The notes under the pieces are model-generated. The model was not told the DNA's origin. It saw only the letters and a program-made list of their open reading frames with translations, and ran no database searches. A stretch of DNA of 64,000 nt from Acidobacteriota bacterium (GTDB lineage Bacteria > Acidobacteriota > Terriglobia > Acidiferrales > UBA7541). Shown piece after piece: positions 34,601 through 43,306 of the stretch. The stretch covers positions 62,001 through 126,000 of the forward strand of contig JABCZK010000003.1 in assembly GCA_013289695.1 (NCBI GenBank), given 5' to 3'. Position numbers and translations under genes: made by a program. Position 1 is the stretch's first letter. Each line of letters starts with the position of its first letter.

Positions 34601-35860
34601 TTGCAACCAGAGCAGGTAACGGAAAACTGGACACCGTGTAGCGAACTCGAAAAGGGCGCCGTTCAACAGCAACTCGAACTGCTGCTCGCTTCGCCGCTAT
34701 TTCATTCCAGCAAGAGATATCCGAGTTTCCTAAGACTTGTTGTGGCGCGAGCATTGGCCGGTCAAACCGACCAACTCAAAGAACGCATCCTCGGTGTGGA
34801 AATCTTTGACCGGCCCGCTGACTACGACACGAACACGGACCCGATTGTTCGAGTCACCGCGGCGGAAATTCGTAAGCGCATCGAACAGTATTATCAAGAC
34901 CCCAAGCATAAACACGAAATTCGCATGATCTTGCCCGCGGGATCCTACGCCCCGCAGTTTTACTGGCCCGGCCATCCCAGCGGTCCTCCGCTGACTTCTC
35001 TGGCATTGCCGAATGACGCCTCCGATGCCCTCAACGCACAGCCCGTCGCCACGCTGCCGGTTGTGCCACGATCGAAACGAAATTTTCTGGTACGCAGGGT
35101 ACCGGCGCTCGCGCTCGCAGCACTGACGCTTGCAGTTGTTTCCGCCGCTCTGTGGCATGTATCCGGGCCGCCGGTTCTGAGACAATTTTGGGAGCCATTC
35201 GTAAACTCGCCGAATCCGGTGCTCATATGCGTGGCAGACCAGAGCCAGTATTCCACCATACGCTTGCGCGACGCCGCCGATCCCTCGCACGAAATCACCT
35301 TGCCCGACACCATGGTCGCGCTGATCATTGACGATGTTAGTCCACTCGTGAACGTCGCCGCCCTGCTGCGCACCTACGGAAAAACTTCCCGCGTGCTCGG
35401 TGAGTCAAACACTACACTGACTGATTTACGCCGAGCCCCTTCCATATTTATCGGAGCATTTGACAATAGCTGGACCTTGCGCTTGACCGCTCCTTTGCGT
35501 TTCCACTTTGCCAACGATGCCGCGATGAACAAATTATGGATTGAGGACCGCGCCGATCCCGGAGACCACCATTGGATGATGGATCGCACGGTACAACAAA
35601 CCGGAACCTACTCGGATTACGCCATCGTGGCACGCTTCGTTGATCCCAATATCGAGCAATTGGTGGTCGTGGGCGCAGGTATCGGCCGCGGCGGTACCGT
35701 CGCTGCCGGGGAGTTTCTGGTAGACGAGCAACGCATGGACGAAACGGTGAAACGGGTATCCAGTGATTGGAAGCGAAAGAATATCGAAATTGTTCTGGAA
35801 ACACAGGTCATCGGAGACCGTTCCGGCCCTCCGCGCGTAAGCGCTGTGTACGTTTGGTAG
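34601..35860 (+). CDS. Membrane-anchored acidobacterial protein with a conserved N-terminal domain, unknown function
   Basis: 419 residues starting at TTG 34601 (no earlier ATG fits). The N-terminal part (about 25-120) is a highly ordered domain with FHSSKRYPSFLRLVVARALA, LKERILGVEIFDRPADYD, TNTDPIVRVTAAEIRKRIEQ YY and LPAGSYAPQF. I have seen this arrangement only in acidobacterial proteins. The alternation of basic helices suggests nucleic-acid or nucleotide-related binding, but I cannot prove this. One membrane helix (about 168-188) follows, then a beta-rich domain outside the cytoplasm with SPLVNVAALLRTYGKTSRVL and LVVVGAGIGRGG. It is divergent from a TonB-dependent receptor, so a sensor or regulatory role is possible. 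Confidence 0.75.
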   Translation: MQPEQVTENWTPCSELEKGAVQQQLELLLASPLFHSSKRYPSFLRLVVARALAGQTDQLKERILGVEIFDRPADYDTNTDPIVRVTAAEIRKRIEQYYQDPKHKHEIRMILPAGSYAPQFYWPGHPSGPPLTSLALPNDASDALNAQPVATLPVVPRSKRNFLVRRVPALALAALTLAVVSAALWHVSGPPVLRQFWEPFVNSPNPVLICVADQSQYSTIRLRDAADPSHEITLPDTMVALIIDDVSPLVNVAALLRTYGKTSRVLGESNTTLTDLRRAPSIFIGAFDNSWTLRLTAPLRFHFANDAAMNKLWIEDRADPGDHHWMMDRTVQQTGTYSDYAIVARFVDPNIEQLVVVGAGIGRGGTVAAGEFLVDEQRMDETVKRVSSDWKRKNIEIVLETQVIGDRSGPPRVSAVYVW

Positions 35861-36092
35861 TGGACATCGGCCAACGGACCTCAGCGGTCCACGACTGTTT
35901 CGATTGATTTGGTTTCTTGCAGTGCCCCCGCTTGCCCTTTCCGCCGCTGCATCGCTATCGGACCTGAGACCCACAAGCGGTGCTTATCGCTCTTAGCTTT
36001 TGATGTTTGGCCGATTGCGATGGCTAACCGACAGAGCAATACACAATAGCGCGTTCGCAAGACCGAAGAGCGTTTCAGGCTATCATCGCGCG

Positions 36093-37268
36093 ATGAAAAG
36101 AGCCTTTGGCTTTGCGGCGTCCCTCACGCTGCTGGCGTCGAGTCTGACGATTCTGGCAGCGTGCCACTCGTCAGGGACTGCTCCCGCGTCTCCCGCGCCC
36201 GCTGCGACGAAGAAATGGGAATTTTCCACCGGGGCGCTCCATCAGTTACCGCGCGGCAGCTTTTTCGACGATCAATCCCCAGCCATCGGCTCCGATGGCA
36301 CGCTCTACGTCCCGGGTAACTCTGGGCTTTACGCCGTGCGTCCGGACGGGACGCAAAAATGGTTTTACCGCGCGCCTTATCAGTCGCCCGCATTTCCGAT
36401 TCACTTCGCGTTGGTGGACGACAATGGAAACATCTGGATCGACGAGACGGCCGAAGTGGGCAGGCTCGTTGGAGGCGCAATCGAATTGAACCCCGACGGC
36501 ACTGAGAAACCGTTCGCAGTTTCACGCGAGCGCGTCAGCCAGCTGAGCGAGGCCTACGACGGCACAGTTTACGTGGCGATGGGCGGACTCGCGCTTCCTT
36601 TGCACATTAACGAAAAAGGAGCTGAACCAACTGCAAGCATCGGCGGGTACTTTTTCTCTTTCGCACAGGACGGCACCCTCTACGCCGTGGGGAGCGGCGG
36701 CTTGGTGGCGTACGGGCATGACCGCAACACGCTCTGGACGCAAGGCATCGCGGCCGGCGGCGAACCTGCGTTGGGCAGCGACGGGACAATTTATGTGGGT
36801 GGAAATGGAGCGTTCAGTGCGGTCAACCCGGATGGCACAGGGAAATGGTCCTACACGCTCACCGGACATCTGGTTGCGTCACCTGCAATCGCCAGCGATG
36901 GGACGGTGTATTTCGGCAGCGACGACAGCAATCTCTACGCGCTGGACTCCAACGGAGGCGTCAAATGGAAATTCGCCACCGCAGGAGCGATTAAGTCCAC
37001 GCCCGCGCTCGCCAAGAATGGCACCGTGTATTTCGGCGATACCGACCACAATTTGTATGCGATTGGCAGCGACGGCAAACTAAAGTGGAAGTTCACAACG
37101 GGCGGGCAAGTCTTTTCGCCGACGATCGGCGATGACGGCACCATCTACTTCCAGAACGGCGAGGGCAAACTCTTCGCGATCCAGGATGCGGAAAGCAACG
37201 GCGGGCTGGATGGGCAATGGCCCAAGCGCGGAGCGGGTTCGCGTAACACCGCTCGCGGAGTTCGCTGA
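36093..37268 (+). CDS. PQQ-repeat (beta-propeller) lipoprotein 1
   Basis: 391 residues from ATG 36093; an upstream in-frame ATG at 36000 would place the signal peptide too far in. The signal ends in a clear lipobox (LAAC-HSS), so it is a lipoprotein. The body has six or seven repeats of the form DGTxYVGG...LYAVxPDGxxKW (for example SDGTLYVPGNSGLYAVRPDG and NGTVYFGDTDHNLYAIGSDG), a PQQ-like propeller of the BamB/dehydrogenase type. No quinoprotein catalytic residues are evident. The next gene starts immediately after the stop codon. Confidence 0.85.
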   Translation: MKRAFGFAASLTLLASSLTILAACHSSGTAPASPAPAATKKWEFSTGALHQLPRGSFFDDQSPAIGSDGTLYVPGNSGLYAVRPDGTQKWFYRAPYQSPAFPIHFALVDDNGNIWIDETAEVGRLVGGAIELNPDGTEKPFAVSRERVSQLSEAYDGTVYVAMGGLALPLHINEKGAEPTASIGGYFFSFAQDGTLYAVGSGGLVAYGHDRNTLWTQGIAAGGEPALGSDGTIYVGGNGAFSAVNPDGTGKWSYTLTGHLVASPAIASDGTVYFGSDDSNLYALDSNGGVKWKFATAGAIKSTPALAKNGTVYFGDTDHNLYAIGSDGKLKWKFTTGGQVFSPTIGDDGTIYFQNGEGKLFAIQDAESNGGLDGQWPKRGAGSRNTARGVR

Positions 37269-38486
37269 ATGGGACGCAATCGGCTAGCTTTTATCAGCTC
37301 AAGTTGCATGTTGCTCGCGCTGCTCGCATGCGGGTGCAAAAAATCGGTTACGGACCAAGGTCCCCCGATCAAATGGCAATTCAGCGCGGACGACGAAATC
37401 GTTTCTACTCCGGCCCTGAGCGAAGACGGGACAATTTATTTCACAAGCCGCCAGTCGCTGTATGCGCTGGCGCCGGATGGAAAAATGAAATGGCGCTACT
37501 TCCCCGGCGCGGAGTTAGCCAGCTCCCCGATGGTTGGGCCTGAAGGGAACATATACATCGTCGATGCCGGCTGTGTGATGCATGCGCTCCATCCGGATGG
37601 CTCCCAACGTTGGATTGCGCAGATTGGTGCAGCGCTGCCGTCCAGCGGTGGGCTCGCAGCGTCTTGCGGTCGTCCAGCGACTCCTGTGCGCGGTGTGGGC
37701 GATCTGCTATTGGTTGGCAATTTCAGCAATTCCCTGCGTGCTGTGGATACCAGTTCCGGCATGATCATAGATCAATTCAAGGACGTGTACGGGCCGGACA
37801 GTCCGGAAATTCTCGAGACAGGGAGCGGCGTGGAGGGCGGCGCTGCTCTCCAATTCTTCGATTCTGCAGGCCGTGTCTCCTGGACCGTTCGCTTGTCGGA
37901 TGGACAGCGCAGCTCGAACTTCCGCACGGCTGCGATCGCAAAAGGTGGAGTGATTGCGGTGGCCGGTTGGGATGGCAAGTTTCACGTCTTCGATTTTGAT
38001 GGCCGCACGAAGTGGGAATTCCCGGGGGACTGGACAGCCAACCCCGTCATTGCCGCCGACGGGACAATCTATACCGGAAATTTCGTCGGCGTGGTTGCCC
38101 TCAGAGCCGATGGCGCTCAAATCTGGAAAGCCGCCGTCCCAGTCGCGGGGGCGCCGGCGCTGGCGGCCGACGGCACCATTTACGTTCCGTCGCAGGATGT
38201 TGGCAAGGGCAAGAACGGCGGAAATCTTTTCAGTCTGTATGCCTTGAATCCGCAGGGAGCGATCAAGTGGCGATTGCCTGTCGACGCACTGATCGAACAT
38301 GGCCCGGCCATTGCTCCCGATGGAACCGTGTATCTGGGCACAAGGTCGGATGGAGCAATCGGGGTAAGGCCACACTCCGGTACGCTCTACGCCATCGGCG
38401 AAAACAATGGCGGCCTAATGCGCGGCGGCTGGCCGAAATCCTACGGGTCGGCGGCGAACGATGGGCGCGCGCCGTCTGCGCCATGA
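37269..38486 (+). CDS. PQQ-repeat (beta-propeller) lipoprotein 2
   Basis: 405 residues. It starts directly at the base after the stop of the previous gene (TGA-ATG). The signal peptide ends LLALLAC-GCKK, a lipobox. The repeats match the previous protein (SEDGTIYFTSRQSLYALAPD, AADGTIYTGNFVGVVALRAD), so the two arose by duplication. A short N-terminal insert with GGLAASCGRPATPVRGVG and a central part with less repeat regularity distinguish it. Function unknown. Confidence 0.85.
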   Translation: MGRNRLAFISSSCMLLALLACGCKKSVTDQGPPIKWQFSADDEIVSTPALSEDGTIYFTSRQSLYALAPDGKMKWRYFPGAELASSPMVGPEGNIYIVDAGCVMHALHPDGSQRWIAQIGAALPSSGGLAASCGRPATPVRGVGDLLLVGNFSNSLRAVDTSSGMIIDQFKDVYGPDSPEILETGSGVEGGAALQFFDSAGRVSWTVRLSDGQRSSNFRTAAIAKGGVIAVAGWDGKFHVFDFDGRTKWEFPGDWTANPVIAADGTIYTGNFVGVVALRADGAQIWKAAVPVAGAPALAADGTIYVPSQDVGKGKNGGNLFSLYALNPQGAIKWRLPVDALIEHGPAIAPDGTVYLGTRSDGAIGVRPHSGTLYAIGENNGGLMRGGWPKSYGSAANDGRAPSAP

Positions 38487-39067
38487 CTCCAGAGCGATGG
38501 ATGCGCAGCCGGCGCAAGCAGGTAACGGCAATTTTTGTTGTCCTTGTTGTCGCGACGAGCGCAGCCGCCCTACTGGTCGCGCGCAGGCGGGATTTCAACT
38601 TTGCGAAGCAACACAAGACTTCAAAAACTCGGCTGGTAACGGTCAACATGCTCCCGGAATTTGTGGCTGTTCCCGAGGAAGGCTATTCCCGCCCGTTCAG
38701 CATTCCGACCGATGCAACAAATGCCCATGTGGACGGTGAGTTCACGGTGGAGCCGCGTCCCCAGGGACAGTTAGAGCTACTAATCGTTTCCGCCGAGGGC
38801 ATACAGCATTGGCAGCGATTTGTTTCATCAACTGCCTCGTCCAGCGATTCCGGGGACGCTGCGCTGATTTATCGCAGCGGCGATACCATTGCCGATCGCT
38901 TCAATGCAAAAATGTCGCCCGGCAATTACTACGTGATTTTCGACTATGGCCCTGCCGCCGTCGCCCCATCAGATCACTTTGGCGGTGACCTCAGCGGGCC
39001 AGCGTACCGGCAGGCTCAGCCACAATTCATCCTCAACTATGAACTGCCTTGTGAGACCTGCCCGTGA
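38483..39067 (+). CDS. Single-span membrane protein of unknown function, third gene of the PQQ-lipoprotein operon
   Basis: 194 residues; ATG 38483 overlaps the stop of the preceding gene (ATGA). A basic N-terminus (MTPERWMRSRRKQVTA) and one helix (IFVVLVVATSAAALLVA) precede an extracytoplasmic domain with a beta-sandwich look (AHVDGEFTVEPRPQGQLELL, KMSPGNYYVIFDYGP). It ends with a CETCP motif. Translational coupling ties it to the two lipoproteins. Confidence 0.75.
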   Translation: MTPERWMRSRRKQVTAIFVVLVVATSAAALLVARRRDFNFAKQHKTSKTRLVTVNMLPEFVAVPEEGYSRPFSIPTDATNAHVDGEFTVEPRPQGQLELLIVSAEGIQHWQRFVSSTASSSDSGDAALIYRSGDTIADRFNAKMSPGNYYVIFDYGPAAVAPSDHFGGDLSGPAYRQAQPQFILNYELPCETCP

Positions 39068-39229
39068 CCAAGGCGCTTCACGACGCCTCTCGCGTTATCG
39101 TGCGAGACGTAATGGATTGCAACGCAGGCGCGCGGGATTCGAGTCCGGAGCCGAAGCGCCGGCAATTCACGCCAAGACGATCGCTCAAGCCGGCCTGGTA
39201 GCCGAGTTGAGAATCGAAGGCGTCGCCGG

Positions 39230-40021
39230 CTACTGGCTAGTGTAGCCGACGGGAAAACGCGCCAGATCCGCGCCATAGAATTCAGCCACGGCCTGCCGTT
39301 CACTCGGCAGCAGTTCGGCGGCAATGGTTCGCATCGGCAGATCGATATCGTTGCTTCGAGCGCCCCGCGCGAAATCGTTCAATTGACTCAGGACATAGTC
39401 GTAATTTTGCGACGCCAGCGACGGAGCCGGCCGCACGTATCCCAGCGGCCCGTGGCAGGCCTGGCAGGGTGGAATCCCGCGATTGGGATCTCCCACGGCG
39501 AGCAGGCGTTGGGCGATCTCGATTGCGCTATGATCCGGCAAGGTTTGGGGAAAGCTGGGGCTGAACTGGGCGTCCGGAGCATTCGGCAGCATGGCGAAAT
39601 AGGCGGCCACGTCCGCCGCGTCGCGCGGCGTCAGCGGCCCGGCGATCCGCTGCATCACTTCTGATTTGCGCTTGCCCGAACGAAAATCCTGCAGTTGTTT
39701 CCAGAGGTATCGTGCATCGATCCCCGCAAGATTAGGCGTCGAAGCCCGCGAACTGAAACCTTCTACGCCGTGGCACAATTCGCATCGCCTGGAAATGAAT
39801 TCGCCGCGAATGGGATTGCCCGTCGCAGATAAAATTATGGTGGCTTCGTTCCACGCAACCAGTGACGGGACGCCGGACACTGGAGCGAAATTGCTGGGTG
39901 GAGGGGCGGGCCTGATCGAACGGCGGAGCAAAGGAAGTCCGAGCAGCTCCGAGAAAATCACCACCGCGATGCAGAGCAGCACAACGCCACGAATTCCGAT
40001 CGTTGTTTTAGGGCTGTCCAC
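39230..40021 (-). CDS. Di-haem cytochrome c (cytochrome c4-like)
   Basis: 263 residues with an N-terminal membrane anchor (GVVLLCIAVVIFSELLGLPL) and two CxxCH motifs, CELCH (near residue 80) and CQACH (near residue 187), each in a c-type domain of about 85 residues. Each domain has its own methionine ligand candidate (KSEVMQRIAGPL; DIDLPMRTIA), as in cytochrome c4. It overlaps the CuA gene by 14 bases and is the second gene of that pair. It may donate electrons to an oxidase encoded elsewhere. Confidence 0.9.
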   Translation of the reverse strand: MDSPKTTIGIRGVVLLCIAVVIFSELLGLPLLRRSIRPAPPPSNFAPVSGVPSLVAWNEATIILSATGNPIRGEFISRRCELCHGVEGFSSRASTPNLAGIDARYLWKQLQDFRSGKRKSEVMQRIAGPLTPRDAADVAAYFAMLPNAPDAQFSPSFPQTLPDHSAIEIAQRLLAVGDPNRGIPPCQACHGPLGYVRPAPSLASQNYDYVLSQLNDFARGARSNDIDLPMRTIAAELLPSERQAVAEFYGADLARFPVGYTSQ

Positions 40022-40523
40022 ACGCGGCTCCGCGAGCGGAATTTTGCGGCTGGAATTGGTTTTCAGAAACTGCCACGATGCGGCCCATCATCGCGTGGTG
40101 GCCGGGTCCGCAGAATTCATCACAGTAGAATTCGTACTTGTCCGCGGCGGGGAACCGAAGATGAATCTCGGTGACGGATCCGGGAACCGTTTTCACTTCG
40201 GAGCCGGCGATCTTGAATCCGTGCGCCGAATCCGCGCTGGTGATTCGCAACCGGATCGGGACTCCGGCAGGCACGGTTACGCAGGCAGGCACAAAGACAT
40301 ATTTCTCCGCGATCATATGGATGGTCACCGGGCCATCCGCTGCACGAGCCGCTCCCAGATTGCTCTCGACGAATTCGCCGTGCAGATGCAGAGTTGCGAG
40401 ATCTACGCGGTCGCGCCGATCAAGAATATGCGCAGCTTGCAGAGTGCTGGAAAACCGCAGGGTTCCATACACAAGCGAAAAGATTACGACGACAAGAGCA
40501 GCGCGAAAGTTTTCTGTGTGCAT
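40008..40523 (-). CDS. Cytochrome oxidase subunit II-like CuA protein without a subunit I gene nearby
   Basis: 171 residues from ATG 40523 (an ATG at 40559 is also in frame; neither has a clear ribosome site). One membrane helix (AALVVVIFSLVYGTLRFSS) precedes a cupredoxin domain. The CuA ligand set is complete: the histidine in SAHGFKIAG, then CDEFCGPGHHAMMG with two cysteines, a histidine and a methionine. Similar short subunit II proteins occur in ba3-type oxidases. No subunit I gene lies within the window, so the pair with the di-haem cytochrome forms an orphan electron relay. Confidence 0.85.
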   Translation of the reverse strand: MHTENFRAALVVVIFSLVYGTLRFSSTLQAAHILDRRDRVDLATLHLHGEFVESNLGAARAADGPVTIHMIAEKYVFVPACVTVPAGVPIRLRITSADSAHGFKIAGSEVKTVPGSVTEIHLRFPAADKYEFYCDEFCGPGHHAMMGRIVAVSENQFQPQNSARGAACGQP

Positions 40524-40676
40524 ACTGGAAAATCCGAGCGCCCGCTGAGCCGGCGCCATTAGGAATGAATCATTGAACCCACGCCTCTGCCTGACGCCGC
40601 CAACAGGGGGTGGACGCGGGTCAGCACCCGGCCGGCATTATCACCGCGAAGCCGGCGGCGGACGGACTTCGCGCCA

Positions 40677-40940
40677 TCACGCGAAGTCCAGCTCCACTTC
40701 GTCAATGTAGCACCAGCCCCAAGTCTCGCCCGGCTCGTTTGATTTCATGATGGGGTGTTTGGTGGAATGGAAATGTTTGGTGGCATGTTTATTTTTGGAC
40801 GAGTCGCAGCAGCCGACGTGGCCGCATTCCAGACACAGCCGCAGGTGAACCCAAGTGTCGCCCATTTTCAAACATTCCTCGCAGCCATTCGTATGCGGCT
40901 TCACCGGACGAATTTGGTTGAGGTGCGTACAAGCTGGCAT
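40677..40940 (-). CDS. UBP-type zinc-finger protein
   Basis: 87 residues from ATG 40940, with AGGAGG nine bases upstream. It holds the whole UBP-type zinc finger: CTHLNQIRP, CEECLKMGDTWVHLRLC LECGHVGCCDS, then HATKHFHSTKHPIM and the closing GWCYIDE. In eukaryotes this fold binds the ubiquitin C-terminus; in bacteria the role of stand-alone forms is unknown. An upstream extension to 41060 has no family sequence. Confidence 0.9.
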   Translation of the reverse strand: MPACTHLNQIRPVKPHTNGCEECLKMGDTWVHLRLCLECGHVGCCDSSKNKHATKHFHSTKHPIMKSNEPGETWGWCYIDEVELDFA

Positions 40941-40981
40941 TTGCGTGCCTCCTTCGAGAATGGGCCGGATAGCAGCAGCGC

Positions 40982-41623
40982 TTACGATCCGGACGCGGCT
41001 GCTTTGGCGATATCCGCACGAACCAGCGGCACGTCCACCAGATGTTCGGCAAGGAACCACACCTGCAGTTCGTTCGTGCGGATCACCTGGCTCACCAGCA
41101 GGTCGTTGGTGCCGTCGTCACCCGCTTGCGCGGCTTGCTTGGCCACGGTGCGGGCTTCCTTCAAAATAATTTCGTGGGCTTCGAGCATACGGGAAATTTG
41201 CACGGGAGCTTCTTCGCGGCCGCGCGGCGGACGAGGAATGAAGGTGGTCTCAGCGACATCGGGCGCCATGGCGATGCTGATGCCGCCCAGAAGTTGGATG
41301 CGCTCGGCGATGGCGTCCACGAGTTCCGATTGCTCTTCGAAATGTTTGTCGAAGAGCAGATGCAGTTGATAGAAGGTGTGTCCGGCGACCTGCCAATGAT
41401 GCTTTTTGTAGAGGTCGCGCAGCGTGATAGTATCCGCGAGAATCTGATTCAGCAGCTCAACGCTGGTGGCGCAGGCCTGCTGATCGAGAGCGATCGGCAA
41501 CTTGGCAATCTTGCCGTAGGGCTGAATTTCGTGAGCGTGCTGGTGCAGTATGGGCCGGGCGCGTTCTGAACCTTCCTGTAATTGGCTGGCCGGTGGGTTT
41601 TTGTGGTCGGTCTTGTTCTTCAT
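40982..41623 (-). CDS. dps: Dps-family ferritin-like DNA-protection protein
   Basis: 213 residues. The ferritin-like four-helix domain (about 45-195) shows SVELLNQILADTITLRDLYK, the Dps ferroxidase segment KKHHWQVAGHTFYQLHLLFD KHFEE, VDAIAERIQLLGG and a C-terminal helix (LQVWFLAEHLV). The N-terminal 40 residues are longer than in E. coli Dps and rich in His/Lys, which may help DNA binding. Dps oxidises Fe2+ with H2O2. A 42-base gap separates it from the zinc-finger gene downstream. Confidence 0.88.
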   Translation of the reverse strand: MKNKTDHKNPPASQLQEGSERARPILHQHAHEIQPYGKIAKLPIALDQQACATSVELLNQILADTITLRDLYKKHHWQVAGHTFYQLHLLFDKHFEEQSELVDAIAERIQLLGGISIAMAPDVAETTFIPRPPRGREEAPVQISRMLEAHEIILKEARTVAKQAAQAGDDGTNDLLVSQVIRTNELQVWFLAEHLVDVPLVRADIAKAAASGS

Positions 41624-41772
41624 ATTTAATTCTCCTTTCTTTTCGATTCGTTTGCCGCATAAGTCTGGAACCTTGGATGATTCTGATAGCCAATCCGTTC
41701 CAAAGCGGATTCACCGGAAGGTATCTGCCAACGCGGCCCCTCCTCAGTGGGAATCAGAAGGGTCAGGTCAAC

Positions 41773-42537
41773 CTACGACAGCGCGTTGTGCAGGAACGCC
41801 AAGGTGCGCTTCCATGCATCGGCGGCGGCTTCCGGGCGATATCCGCCGGTGTTGTTCGGGTTCTCGAACGCGTGGCCCGCTCCCGGATAAATTTTCACGT
41901 CAATGCGGCGGTTCAATCCCTTCATGGTTTTTTCGAACGCCTGAACGTCCGCGGGCGTGATGCCTTTGTCGTCCGCGCCAAAATTCCCCAGGACCGCCGC
42001 GCCGATCTGCTGGATGTCATTCGGATCGGTGGGGAGCGCGCCGTAATTCACCACGACGGCGGCGAGGCGCGGCTGATGGATCGCGAGTTGCAGCGCAAGG
42101 CCGCCGCCCATGCACCAGCCAACCGTGCCGATGCGGCCGGGCTTCACATCCTTTCGCGCCGCCAAATAATCGTAGGCGGCCTGCATGTCGCGGGTACCGC
42201 GGTCTTGCGGCAAGCCGCGCATCAGCTCATGGGCTTCCGAGGGGTCCGCAGCGACCTTGCCGCGGTAGAGATCGACGGCGAGGGCCACATAACCCTGCGC
42301 AGCGAGCTTTTCGGTCTGTTCCTTCACCCAATCGTTCAATCCCCACCATTCGTGGATCACGATTATGCCGGGGTATGTGCCGGGCTTGTCCGGCACGGCG
42401 AGAAACCCGCTGACAGTTTCTTTGCCGCTGGGAAATTCCACAGTTTGCGTTTTCGGTGTTTGCGCGCGAACCACCAGAGCGGCGGCGATCAAGACGAAAG
42501 CGGCGAGCGCAGAGATGAGCTTAACGGAACGGTTCAT
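41773..42537 (-). CDS. Dienelactone hydrolase-family protein, exported
   Basis: 254 residues with a signal peptide (LISALAAFVLIAAALVVRAQ). The alpha/beta-hydrolase fold has the dienelactone-hydrolase catalytic triad: cysteine in VGWCMGGGLAL, aspartate in GNFGADDKGI and histidine in GAGHAFENP. HEWWGLNDWVKE and YVALAVDLY are also family signatures. Periplasmic versions act on unknown esters. The preceding gene on this strand is far, so it has its own promoter. Confidence 0.92.
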   Translation of the reverse strand: MNRSVKLISALAAFVLIAAALVVRAQTPKTQTVEFPSGKETVSGFLAVPDKPGTYPGIIVIHEWWGLNDWVKEQTEKLAAQGYVALAVDLYRGKVAADPSEAHELMRGLPQDRGTRDMQAAYDYLAARKDVKPGRIGTVGWCMGGGLALQLAIHQPRLAAVVVNYGALPTDPNDIQQIGAAVLGNFGADDKGITPADVQAFEKTMKGLNRRIDVKIYPGAGHAFENPNNTGGYRPEAAADAWKRTLAFLHNALS

Positions 42538-42744
42538 GCTGAGGTGCCTCCCCTAAGAGCAAACGGCTTATTGTAAGCCTGCGGGCGAGTCGGCGCCATC
42601 TGCTATCGAGTCTGCGCCGGCCTCGCGCCGATCTTCTGATGAGTTCCCGCCGCACCTAGGCGAGCCCTAGCGCGTGACGCGCTTTCCTACGTCATTACCA
42701 GAACCCCAAAATCGTCGACCCGGAAGGGCGGGGCTTCAGTTCAT

Positions 42745-42776
42745 CCTGAGATCCTGGCAGTGCCAGGATGGAAGGG
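42745..42776. repeat. Hairpin repeat with TGAGATCC...GGATxGAAGGG flanks, copy A
   Basis: ATCCTGGCA-G-TGCCAGGAT (42751-42769) is a 9-1-9 inverted repeat flanked by TGAG and GAAGGG. The same arrangement with a different stem occurs at 45653-45680. Shared flanks with compensating stem changes suggest a mobile or selected RNA/DNA hairpin family. The rest of 42538-42868 (331 bases) has no gene; a split CTAGG-N5-CCTAG there (42656-42670) is one base short of the regulatory palindrome and is not counted as a copy. Confidence 0.55.
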
Positions 42777-42868
42777 CTCCGCCGCAAAGCCGCGAAAGGG
42801 AGGGGCTTTGGTCCCTGCAGCCGCGCTCCCGGATCGCAGCACGATATTTATGAGACGGCTTGCCGCGC

Positions 42869-43216
42869 TTATGGCGCTATGCGTTCTACCTGAACAGCGG
42901 TGCCGTACGCAAGAACTTCGGTGACGCCCTGCATCACTTCGGTGGCGTCGTAACGCATGCCGATCACCGCGTTCGCCCCGTGCTGACTGGCGTGCTCCAT
43001 CATTAATTCCAGCGATTCCTCGCGCGTCTTCTCGCACATTTCCTCGAAGAGAGTGATATTGCCGCCGACCAGAGTTTCCAGTGAAGCGCCGATCGTGCCT
43101 AGAATGCTGCGCGAGCGCACCGTAACGCCGCGCACCAGCCCGTAGCTTTTCACCACGCGATATCCCGGCAAATCGAATGCCGTCGTAACCATATTTGGAT
43201 TCACGCTAACGCCCAT
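42869..43216 (-). CDS. YbjQ family (UPF0145) protein
   Basis: 115 residues, the usual length for the family. Recognised by YRVVKSYGLVRGVTVRSRSI, TLVGGNITLFEEMCEKTREE and GANAVIGMRYDATEV. YbjQ proteins form pentamers; the role is uncertain and some are called heavy-metal binding without proof. It stands alone between the dienelactone hydrolase and the ABC exporter. Confidence 0.92.
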   Translation of the reverse strand: MGVSVNPNMVTTAFDLPGYRVVKSYGLVRGVTVRSRSILGTIGASLETLVGGNITLFEEMCEKTREESLELMMEHASQHGANAVIGMRYDATEVMQGVTEVLAYGTAVQVERIAP

Positions 43217-43306
43217 GGATTCCTCTATTCACTGCGGTGCTGCTGCCGCCGCCCGCACGGCGCAGGATAACACAACGAAAATCGCGAGAGCGCGCCGCCA
43301 CCGCAG

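Noticed and set aside
42656..42670. CTAGG-N5-CCTAG resembling the regulatory palindrome
   Set aside because: The spacing is one base short, the outer TTG half is missing and no -10 match stands at the fixed distance.
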